From contig JAGTSD010000061.1 in NCBI GenBank assembly GCA_018262135.1, positions 1-8,266 on the forward strand: a DNA stretch of 8,266 nt, in the 5' to 3' direction. Below the pieces are notes generated by a model that had not been told where the DNA came from, made no database searches, and saw nothing but the letters and a program-made list of their open reading frames with translations. Positions 1-5,320 of this stretch are shown piece by piece. The translations under genes and the position numbers were made by a program. Positions within the stretch are counted from its first letter, which is position 1; the number at the start of each line of letters is the position of its first letter. This DNA comes from Pseudomonadota bacterium (GTDB taxonomy: Bacteria; Pseudomonadota; Gammaproteobacteria; Competibacterales; Competibacteraceae).

Positions 1-26
1 CGCGACGTGGAAAGGGGATTGATCCA

Positions 27-1136
27 GTGAGACTGCAAAGTGTCCGTGTCCGCAACTTCAAAGCCATCGTTGATAGCAAAACGGTCAAGCTGGGGCCGCT
101 AACCGTCTTCATCGGCAACAACGGAACCGGCAAATCGAGCCTTATCGAAGCCCTCGAAACCTACCAAAGCATCGTGCGCGACGGCTTGGATGTCGCCATG
201 CAACGCTGGCTGGGCATCGAACACGCCCGCCACAAGGGGCAGGAAGCCAGGGAGCGAGCGGGCGTCATGGTCAACCCCATCCGCTTTGAACTGGCGCTCG
301 GCGAAAGTCCCCGCAAGGTGTGCCGCATCGAACTGGAAGCCAATAACGATCCGGCGGCCAATCGGATTTTTATCGCTGGCGAACGCATTGCAGCGCCGGA
401 AAGAGCGTTGATTGTCCGCGACCCAGCTAAAGCGTATGGCTTCGGATACTCCATCCTTCCCTCATCGCTGGAGCATTACGCCAGGGAAGTCCAACACATA
501 CACGGCTGGCAATTCCTCATGCTCGCGCCCGAACGGATGGGTCTGCCCGTCCCCCAGCAACGTACCGCTGGCGGCGTGCGACTGGCAAAAGATGGATCGA
601 ATATCGCCGATTTCCTGCTCGACATTCGCCGGCAGGACCCAAACGTCTTCGATGGCATCGTCGAAACCATGGCTTACGTTCTGCCCTATGCCCGCGATCT
701 GCAACCATCGGTGACCTCCGAACTGGAAAGAAAAGCCTGGTTGCAACTGACCGAGGCCAACTTCAAGGTGCCGGGCTGGATGCTTTCTACCGGCACTTTG
801 CGGCTGTTGGCCCTGCTGGCCTTGTTGCGCCACCCCAAACCGCCGCCTCTGATCGTGGTGGAAGAAATCGAAAACGGCCTCGACCCACGCAGCATTCATC
901 TCATCGTCGAGGAAATCCGCAATGCCGTACTGGACGGCGTGACCCAGGTCATTTTGACGACGCATTCACCCTATCTGCTGGACCTGCTGACCCTCGATCA
1001 TCTGGTGCTGGTGGAAAGAAATGAAAAGGGCGAACCCTGCTTCCGCCGCCCCGGCAATGATACTTCCATGACTCAATGGACCAGGGAATTTGCTCCCGGC
1101 AAGCTCTACACCATGGGCAGCTTGTCGGAAGCCTGA
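27..1136 (+). CDS. AAA/ABC-type ATPase (AAA_21, OLD/SMC-like), candidate defence ATPase
   Basis: This 369-residue predicted cytoplasmic ATPase belongs to the RecF/OLD/SMC-like AAA_21 group. The N-terminal strand-turn 'VRVRNFKAI' (residues 6-14) is typical of the group. Walker A is GNNGTGKS at 30-37. The ABC signature is LSTGTLRL at 253-260. Walker B is LIVVEE at 275-280 with catalytic Glu 279/280, the D-loop is GLDP at 284-287, and the switch His is H313 in TTHSP. The middle (about 60-245) is family-specific and I cannot assign it. The length suits a stand-alone ATPase without its own TOPRIM nuclease domain, which OLD proteins carry in the same chain. The start is GTG at 27, with AAGGGG at 12-17 as ribosome binding site, 9 nt away. 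The next gene begins 2 nt after the stop, so the two are almost certainly co-transcribed and probably act together. The family is certain; the biological role (phage defence) is inference from that pairing. Confidence 0.93.
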   Translation: MRLQSVRVRNFKAIVDSKTVKLGPLTVFIGNNGTGKSSLIEALETYQSIVRDGLDVAMQRWLGIEHARHKGQEARERAGVMVNPIRFELALGESPRKVCRIELEANNDPAANRIFIAGERIAAPERALIVRDPAKAYGFGYSILPSSLEHYAREVQHIHGWQFLMLAPERMGLPVPQQRTAGGVRLAKDGSNIADFLLDIRRQDPNVFDGIVETMAYVLPYARDLQPSVTSELERKAWLQLTEANFKVPGWMLSTGTLRLLALLALLRHPKPPPLIVVEEIENGLDPRSIHLIVEEIRNAVLDGVTQVILTTHSPYLLDLLTLDHLVLVERNEKGEPCFRRPGNDTSMTQWTREFAPGKLYTMGSLSEA

Positions 1137-1138
1137 GC

Positions 1139-1768
1139 ATGAAAATCGGCTTCATTTTCGAGTGTGGTCCTGGGGGTGCGGACAAACAGGTCTGCGAATA
1201 TCTGGCCCGGAAACTGCTCCCGGCTGTTCAGTGCATTTCGAGGACGCTCGATAACAAGGCCAACTTGCTCAAAGACGCCGGTCGCGTAGCCGCCGCTCTA
1301 CTTGCGGACGGATGCGAGCGAGTATTGATTGTCTGGGATTTACGCCCCGCGTGGCCGGACAAGAAACACAAACCTTGTCGCCGGATAGAGCGGACCGCCT
1401 TACTGGAAGTTCTCGATAAAGCCGGCATTGCCGATCAACCGGTATTTGTGGTGTGTATCGAACAGGAACTGGAAAGCTGGCTATTGGCGGACGAGCGCAA
1501 GCTTGCCGAATATTTGTCCACTTCAGCGCATCAGTACACCGTTGCCAAAGTTCGCCATCCAGACCGGGAGCAACAGCCCAAGGCAGCGGTCATCAACCAT
1601 TTCAAAGCCGCGCGGGGCTGGCGCTACGATGATAAGGTCCATGCCGTGCAGATCATTTCCGGTAACGAACCGGATTGGGACAGGTTGCGACGCTCGAAGT
1701 CATTCGCAAGATTTGAGAGAAAAATCAAGGGGAAGTTAATATCCTGTCAGCGGAACTCTTGCCTATGA
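1139..1768 (+). CDS. DUF4276-like, probable TOPRIM-fold partner protein
   Basis: This 209-residue protein looks like DUF4276 and related families, which I recall as part of the TOPRIM-like group. The N-terminal strand holds a conserved acid (E8 in IFECG) followed by a helix. The second strand, RVLIVWDLRP (61-70), carries D67 where TOPRIM proteins have DxD. The block CIEQELESWLLAD (106-118) matches the family's acidic 'E-x-W-L-L-A-D' element. The C-terminal LRRSKSFARFERK (183-195) matches its usual basic tail. A metal-dependent nuclease activity on nucleic acid is therefore possible but unproven, and the DxD is degenerate (D-L-R). I chose ATG 1139 over an in-frame ATG at 1076 because 1076 lies inside the ATPase gene, while 1139 has GGAAG at 1127-1131 with 7 nt spacing and fits the family N-terminus. 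The 2-nt gap to the ATPase gene implies translational coupling. Its last 6 nt overlap the convergent gene. Confidence 0.82.
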   Translation: MKIGFIFECGPGGADKQVCEYLARKLLPAVQCISRTLDNKANLLKDAGRVAAALLADGCERVLIVWDLRPAWPDKKHKPCRRIERTALLEVLDKAGIADQPVFVVCIEQELESWLLADERKLAEYLSTSAHQYTVAKVRHPDREQQPKAAVINHFKAARGWRYDDKVHAVQIISGNEPDWDRLRRSKSFARFERKIKGKLISCQRNSCL

Positions 1769-2338
1769 TGAAGGGGGAGTTCCATCCAGTTGATCAGCTT
1801 TTTCCGGCGATTTCCGCTCATCCAGATAGGCCCGGATAGCCGCTACCGGGCTGGTCGCACTCTCCAATAGCGAACCGTGGCGCAGGAAAAGTAGCCAGTG
1901 TTTTTCCCGCTCTGCGTGTGACATCTGGTCGCAGCCCTCCTCATACCAGCTCGCTACATCGTGGAGGAATCCCTCTACCTCGCACCGATTACGCCGCTCG
2001 CGTTCCCGCTGGGCGTACAGGTCGTGATACCAGAGCAACAAACGCTCGAAGGAAAACGAACGTAACTGAGCCTCAGCCGTCGCCAGATCGGATGCGATGT
2101 CCGCCAGGATGCCGCGATAGACCACCAGATAAATCCACTGCCGGTCCAAAACGTGGCAGGCATCGCAGAACAGGGATTCGCGCACGATGCGGAGTTCCTC
2201 GGCATGGCCGACGCAATCGCCGATGCGGAAATCATCCAGCGCACAATCGAACGCCTTGGTCTGGATGGAGCCAATCTGCGCCTGGCACGCTGCGCAGGGG
2301 ATCGGCTTTTCAAAATGGATGGTGTCGAACATGCCCAT
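1763..2338 (-). CDS. Hypothetical protein with two CxxC knuckles (MGMFDTI-type N-terminus)
   Basis: This 191-residue protein has no function I can name. The start, MGMFDTIHFEKPIPC, followed by QTK (26-28) and 'DCALDDFRIGD', resembles the opening of a family of small hypothetical proteins found in bacterial genomes and phages. Two cysteine pairs, C15-x2-C18 and C58-x2-C61, could form a small zinc ribbon. Residues about 75-175 are mostly helical and charged, with a basic cluster RERERRNR at 111-118. The ATG at 2336-2338 is supported by a strong GAGGTGA ribosome binding site about 5 nt upstream on this strand. The gene is convergent with the DUF4276-like gene and overlaps its 3' end by 6 nt. This means it is not part of that operon. 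A large competing frame on the plus strand (1918-2340) is Arg/Pro-rich and is treated as a shadow. Confidence 0.75.
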   Translation of the reverse strand: MGMFDTIHFEKPIPCAACQAQIGSIQTKAFDCALDDFRIGDCVGHAEELRIVRESLFCDACHVLDRQWIYLVVYRGILADIASDLATAEAQLRSFSFERLLLWYHDLYAQRERERRNRCEVEGFLHDVASWYEEGCDQMSHAEREKHWLLFLRHGSLLESATSPVAAIRAYLDERKSPEKADQLDGTPPSS

Positions 2339-2468
2339 GATTCACCTCACGGCAAAGGGGTAAAGCCAACATCATGAGTCGCTTGGGATCGCAACATCAA
2401 CATGAACTTGATCCGGCTTCGAATGCCTTGCGCTAAAATCGCATATCCATCCCCCGAACTGACCTGCC
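2339..2468. promoter_or_regulatory. Divergent intergenic region with a weak promoter candidate
   Basis: This 130-nt spacer separates the minus-strand CxxC gene from the plus-strand restriction-enzyme remnant, so it should hold promoters for both directions. For the plus strand the best -10 is TAAAAT at 2434-2439. The nearest -35-like hexamer, TTGATC at 2408-2413, lies 20 nt upstream of it, which is longer than the usual 17. I see no convincing -35/-10 pair for the minus strand, only the ribosome binding site next to its ATG. No hairpin terminator or operator is evident. Confidence 0.3.
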
Positions 2469-2837
2469 ATGCTCTTCGACGATCCCCAACGCTTTCAGTC
2501 TTTTATCGGCGAATTCCGTTTCGACCGGTTGTTTAACGAACTCGGCTGGGATCGTGCGGGCGCGCGACCGCATACGCTCCAAATCGGCAGCGAAACCTTC
2601 ACCTTGACCGCCGTCGCCCAAAAGCGCGGCGTCACCCTTTTCCGCTGCTCCCCGGATACGGCGGGCGGGATTCCGCTCCGGCCAACCCTGCTCAGGATCG
2701 AGCAGGAGGCGGCGAAACTCGCCCACGAGCATCTGCTGATTTTCACCGATGCCGCTCAAACCCGGCAGACCTGGCTGTGGGTGGCCCGCGCGCCGGGCCT
2801 GCCCGCCGCGACCCGGACCCACCACTTGGGTGGATGA
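2469..2837 (+). pseudogene. Truncated 5' end of a type IIG/Eco57I-like restriction-methylation gene
   Basis: This 122-residue reading frame matches, by motif memory, only the extreme N-terminal domain of large (about 1000-residue) fused restriction-modification proteins of the Eco57I/type IIG class. Recognisable elements are FDRLFNELGWDR (18-29), LTAVAQKRGVTLFRC (46-60), EHLLIFTDAAQTRQTWLWVAR (87-107) and the arginine/histidine end RTHH (116-119). In that family the RxHH element is followed by several hundred residues of linker, SAM-dependent methylase (NPPY motif) and specificity domain. Here the frame stops three residues after HH, and none of the downstream domains occurs in the window. 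The remnant has lost catalysis. There is no clear Shine-Dalgarno before ATG 2469. Its stop at 2835-2837 abuts the ribosome binding site of the PIN gene, so the break point lies within a few bases of that cassette. A domain-only protein with a retained role is possible but less likely. Confidence 0.75.
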
Positions 2838-2849
2838 GGAGGAATAGCC

Positions 2850-3336
2850 ATGGAAAAACCCTCAGTCTACGTAGAAACTTCAGTAATCAGTTACCTCGCC
2901 TCCAAACCAAGCCGAGATGTGATCGTCGCTGGGCATCAGCAATTAACCTTGGAATGGTGGGATACCCGCGACGAGTGGCGCTTGTTCGTATCGCCACTCG
3001 TCATACGTGAAGCGGGAGGTGGTGACGCCGATGCAGCAGCCCGGCGTTTGGCGTTCACCCAAGGTCTAACAGTAATTGCCGATAAGCGGCGCTGCCCAAT
3101 CGCTGGCTGGCCTTCTCCTAGCGGGTGCTGCGGTACCCGGTAAGGCGGCGGAAGATGCGCTGCATATCGCTATTGCGACTATTCACCGTATGGAATACCT
3201 GTTGACTTGGAATTGCCGCCATATTGCCAATGCAACCAGACGCTTAGCCATTTCCAAGATTTGCGAACAGGCCAGCTATCGGACACCCGTCATCTGTACC
3301 CCCGAAGAACTCCTGGGAGAGAAACATGTGGAATGA
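2850..3336 (+). pseudogene. PIN-domain (VapC-like) toxin gene, broken by a +1 frameshift
   Basis: Two adjacent frames together make one PIN-domain protein of about 161 residues. The first half, from ATG 2850, starts MEKPSVYVETSVISYL, which has the PIN strand-1 pattern with E9 in ETS as the first acidic residue, and continues to V75 (codon 3072-3074). The second half resumes one base later at 3076. It carries the core KAAEDALHIAIATIH and LLTWNCRHIAN, then the family's usual C-terminus PVICTPEEL. Removing one A from the AA at 3074-3075 joins the halves as '...GLTVLPISGAAQSLA...' with no gap in the fold. As written, the first frame runs on into unrelated sequence (to 3143), losing the second half of the active site. 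The ribosome binding site AGGAGGA at 2837-2843, 6 nt before ATG, is excellent. Intact members are putative RNases of type II toxin-antitoxin systems. A sequencing or assembly error is a real alternative to true decay. Confidence 0.85.
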
Positions 3337-3562
3337 TCCCATTGTCGAAGAAACCCGCCGCATCCGCGACGAACACGCCCGCCAATTCAACTACGATCTG
3401 GCGGCCATTTGCGCTGACCTGAAGCGTTTCGAGGCCACGTTGCCCGGCGCCCCTTTTGCGCCGCCCGAGGATGAAAGCGGTTTGGCAGTCTTGCGCCAAG
3501 CCAAAACCGCCCAAGAGCGTAAGCCGGCTATCGTTATCTCTGAACTGTCAGTTACGCTCTGA
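3326..3562 (+). CDS. Small protein, probable partner (antitoxin) of the PIN-domain gene
   Basis: This 78-residue hydrophilic protein begins MWNDPIVEETRRIRDEHA and continues RQFNYDLAAICADLKRFE. Short proteins with this opening are commonly encoded directly after PIN-domain genes of the ETS type, so a role as antitoxin or accessory partner is likely, although no DNA-binding fold is obvious. Residues 2-40 look helical and contain most of the recognisable similarity. The tail after about residue 45 (Pro-rich, then LAVLRQAKTAQERKPAIVIS) is not one I recognise. ATG 3326 lies 11 nt before the end of the PIN gene, with GGGAG at 3315-3319 and 6 nt spacing, indicating translational coupling. The gene appears intact although the PIN gene upstream is frameshifted. 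Confidence 0.7.
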   Translation: MWNDPIVEETRRIRDEHARQFNYDLAAICADLKRFEATLPGAPFAPPEDESGLAVLRQAKTAQERKPAIVISELSVTL

Positions 3563-3573
3563 TAATCCTTCCC

Positions 3574-4101
3574 GTGGAACCCAGCCTTACCAGGGGAACG
3601 CTTCCCTTACCCGACCTGGCTCGATCCCGGTTCAGCGAACCGACGCCGGTCACGCTCGCCTTCCTCGGCCCGGTCGAATGGCTCCATGGCCCGCTCCTGG
3701 GCCTGCTCTGTTCCAGGGAATGCCCTGGCAACGCCATTCTCGCTACGCTCGACCAGGCGCCCGAATGGGTGAAAGCTGGGCAGATCGTGATCAGCGGCTT
3801 TCATTCACCGCTGGAGCAACAGATATTCCGCTCGCTGCTGCACCGGTCTGGCCAGGCGGTGAAAGTGCTGGCGAGAACCCTCGAAGGCTACCGGGTGCCG
3901 CCCTTGGAGCGCACAGCGCTGGACGCCGGCCATCTGCTGCTGATTTCGCCCTTCCCGGCCGAGGTCCGGCGCACCACCCGGCAAACCGCCCTGGACCGCA
4001 ACCGTCTGGTGATTGCCCTGGCCTCGGAGCTGGCGATCCCCCATGTCCGGGAACACAGCCCGCTGGCTGAGCTGTTAAAAGCGGCCAGGATGAATTCATA
4101 A
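3574..4101 (+). CDS. Short stand-alone DprA/Smf-superfamily Rossmann-fold protein
   Basis: This 175-residue protein matches a short family related to the DprA/Smf (DNA-processing A) Rossmann-fold domain. Key blocks are LLCSRECPG (44-52), VISGFHSPLEQ (72-82, equivalent to the 'SGGARGID' nucleotide/DNA-binding loop of DprA), VKVLARTLEGYRVP (97-109), LLLISPFPAEVRR (121-133, equivalent to 'LLSEYPP') and DRNRLVIALASEL (141-153, equivalent to 'RNRIIAGLS'). There is no SAM-like N-terminal or winged-helix C-terminal domain, so it is a single-domain relative rather than the transformation DprA that loads RecA. Its real function is not known to me. GTG 3574 is the only reasonable start in the frame and has no clear Shine-Dalgarno, so the N-terminal 25 residues are uncertain. 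The gene lies 11 nt after the small partner gene and ends 25 nt before the Fur operator region. It may therefore read through from upstream but is not part of the iron operon. Confidence 0.75.
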   Translation: MEPSLTRGTLPLPDLARSRFSEPTPVTLAFLGPVEWLHGPLLGLLCSRECPGNAILATLDQAPEWVKAGQIVISGFHSPLEQQIFRSLLHRSGQAVKVLARTLEGYRVPPLERTALDAGHLLLISPFPAEVRRTTRQTALDRNRLVIALASELAIPHVREHSPLAELLKAARMNS

Positions 4102-4119
4102 ATCTTTTCAGGATGGGAC

Positions 4120-4148
4120 TTTACGGCTTAAATGATAATCATTATCAT
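4120..4148 (+). promoter_or_regulatory. Candidate sigma-70 promoter of the iron operon
   Basis: The -35-like TTTACG (4120-4125) and -10-like TATCAT (4143-4148) are separated by 17 nt. Both match their consensus imperfectly (4/6 and 5/6). The -10 lies inside the Fur operator, the expected geometry for repression by steric block. A second -10-like GATAAT at 4134-4139 exists but has no -35 at a suitable distance. Predicted transcription would start at about 4155, giving a leader of about 60 nt before fbpA. Confidence 0.5.
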
Positions 4149-4153
4149 TTAAG
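4127..4153. promoter_or_regulatory. Fur box (ferric uptake regulator operator)
   Basis: This is a perfect inverted repeat of 13 nt on each side of a single central base (C at 4140). The core GATAATCATTATC (4134-4146) equals the last 13 positions of the classic 19-nt Fur consensus. The whole 19-nt alignment (4128-4146) matches at about 16 positions. The stretch is very AT-rich within GC-rich surroundings. It lies about 60 nt upstream of the Fe3+-binding protein gene and overlaps its candidate promoter. Iron-loaded Fur dimers should bind here and repress the importer when iron is sufficient. The 27-nt length could hold two overlapping dimers. Confidence 0.93.
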
Positions 4154-4214
4154 TGAATTTACCGAACGCCCTGCTGGCCAACTATCCAGCCGTCATCCCC
4201 GGAGCTGTCCATTC

Positions 4215-5249
4215 ATGTCCACGCGACCAACTTCCCGCTTCCTGCCGCCTGTTTGCTGCCTGTTATTGAGCCTGATAGCCGCACCCGCGCTGGCTGACGG
4301 CGAAGTCAACATCTATTCGGCGCGCAAGGAAGACCTGATCAAGCCGTTGTTGGACGACTTCTCGAAGCAAACCGGCATCGCCGTCAATCTGGTGACCGGC
4401 AAGGAGGAAGCCCTGTTGCAGCGCCTGCAAAGCGAGGGCGCCAACACGCCCGCCGATATTCTGCTGACCGCGGATGCGGGCCGGCTGGCCGCCGCCCAAA
4501 AGGCCGGCGTGTTGCAAGCGGTGAAATCCGACACGCTGGCGGCGCATATTCCGGCCAGCTACCGCGATCCAGAAGGCTACTGGTACGGGCTGTCGGTCCG
4601 CGCCCGGCCGGTGATCTACGCCAGGGACCGGGTCAAGCTGGGCGACTTGTCCACCTATGAAGCCTTGGCCGATCCCAAGTGGAAGGGCAAGGTTTGCGTG
4701 CGCTCCTCCGACAGCGTGTACAACCAGTCGCTGGTGGCCGGGATGATCGCCCATCACGGCGAGGCCAAGACCGAGGCCTGGGCCAAGGGTTTGGTCGCCA
4801 ATTTCGCCCGGCCGCCCACGGGCGGGGACCGCGACCAGATCAAGGCCGTCGCCGCCGGCGAATGCGACGTGACCCTGGCCAACACCTATTATCTGGGCAG
4901 CATGGTCGATTCCCGGGACGAGGCGGAGAAGCAGGCCGCCGCGAAGGTGGCGGTGTTCTGGCCCGACGCCAAGACCACCGGCGTCCATGTCAACGTCAGC
5001 GGCGCCGGCATCACCGCCCACGCCCGCAATCGCGACAACGCCGTCAAGCTGCTGGAATTCCTGGCCGGCGACTCGGCGCAGCGCTGGTATGCCGAAACCA
5101 ACAGCGAATATCCGGTCAACCCGGCCATTCCGCCCAGCGCGACGCTCAAATCCTGGGGCGAATTCAAGGCCGATACCCTCAACGTCGCCAAATTGGGCGA
5201 ATTGAACGCGACCGCCGTTCAGGTCATGGATCGGGCGGGGTGGAAATAG
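4215..5249 (+). CDS. fbpA: Periplasmic Fe3+-binding protein of an ABC importer
   Basis: This 344-residue precursor is the ferric-ion binding protein of an FbpA/AfuA/FutA-type importer. It captures Fe3+ in the periplasm and delivers it to the permease. Residues 1-27 form a Sec signal peptide, with a basic start, a hydrophobic core PPVCCLLLSLIAAP and an ALA|DG cleavage site. The mature part begins with the family strand GEVNIYSARKEDLIKPLL (29-46; Y34 probably corresponds to an iron ligand of FutA proteins). It contains TADAGRLAAAQKAGVLQ (85-101) and the diagnostic tyrosine pair in NTYYLGSM (Y225, Y226), which coordinate iron in FbpA and FutA. The C-terminus NSEYPVNP (296-303) is also typical. 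The start at ATG 4215 has GGAG at 4201-4204, 10 nt away. An upstream in-frame ATG at 4113 would translate through the Fur box and spoil the signal peptide. The gene is first in the Fur-controlled operon. Confidence 0.95.
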   Translation: MSTRPTSRFLPPVCCLLLSLIAAPALADGEVNIYSARKEDLIKPLLDDFSKQTGIAVNLVTGKEEALLQRLQSEGANTPADILLTADAGRLAAAQKAGVLQAVKSDTLAAHIPASYRDPEGYWYGLSVRARPVIYARDRVKLGDLSTYEALADPKWKGKVCVRSSDSVYNQSLVAGMIAHHGEAKTEAWAKGLVANFARPPTGGDRDQIKAVAAGECDVTLANTYYLGSMVDSRDEAEKQAAAKVAVFWPDAKTTGVHVNVSGAGITAHARNRDNAVKLLEFLAGDSAQRWYAETNSEYPVNPAIPPSATLKSWGEFKADTLNVAKLGELNATAVQVMDRAGWK

Positions 5250-5283
5250 ACCGCCCTCACTCCCAAATGACCCCCCACCCTGA

Positions 5284-5306
5284 CCCTCCCCCGCAAGGGG
5301 GGAGGG
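5284..5306. repeat. C-rich/G-rich intergenic hairpin repeat between fbpA and fbpB
   Basis: The left arm CCCTCCCCC (5284-5292) pairs fully with GGGGGAGGG (5298-5306) around a GCAAG loop (5293-5297), giving a 9-bp stem of eight G-C pairs and one T-A pair. The preceding bases (CACCCTGA) continue the pattern of a dispersed palindromic repeat of the 'CCCTCACCCTGACCCTCTCCC' kind found between genes in a number of gammaproteobacteria. No T-run follows, so it is not a typical intrinsic terminator. It could stabilise the fbpA transcript or limit translation of fbpB, because its right arm is the best Shine-Dalgarno-like sequence ahead of fbpB. Confidence 0.75.
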
Positions 5307-5320
5307 AACCTCTGAATGGG

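Noticed and set aside
462..965. 167-codon minus-strand frame inside the ATPase gene
   Set aside because: Shadow frame; the plus strand carries a complete set of ATPase motifs.
1076..1138. In-frame ATG at 1076 for the DUF4276-like gene
   Set aside because: It lies within the ATPase gene; ATG 1139 has a good ribosome binding site and gives the family N-terminus.
1918..2340. 140-codon plus-strand frame opposite the CxxC gene
   Set aside because: Arg/Pro/Thr-rich shadow; the minus-strand frame has a strong ribosome binding site and ordered cysteine pairs.
3064..3085. Programmed ribosomal frameshifting in the PIN gene
   Set aside because: No X-XXY-YYZ slippery heptamer or obvious stimulatory structure at 3074-3075; a plain one-base insertion or error explains it.
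4113..4214. In-frame ATG at 4113 extending fbpA by 34 codons
   Set aside because: It would translate through the Fur box and candidate promoter and put a hydrophilic stretch in front of a good Sec signal peptide; ATG 4215 fits better.
4263..5021. 252-codon minus-strand open frame
   Set aside because: Antisense shadow of fbpA with Gly/Gln/Val-rich, non-protein-like composition, caused by high GC at third positions.
5284..5306. Hairpin as an intrinsic terminator of fbpA
   Set aside because: No U-tract follows the stem and the operon continues; better explained as an intergenic repeat.
4679..5320. Upstream extension of the permease frame to 4679 or to ATG 5267
   Set aside because: The extension lies inside fbpA and then the hairpin repeat; its protein is Arg/Gln/Gly- and Pro-rich frame-shadow sequence with no ribosome binding site.
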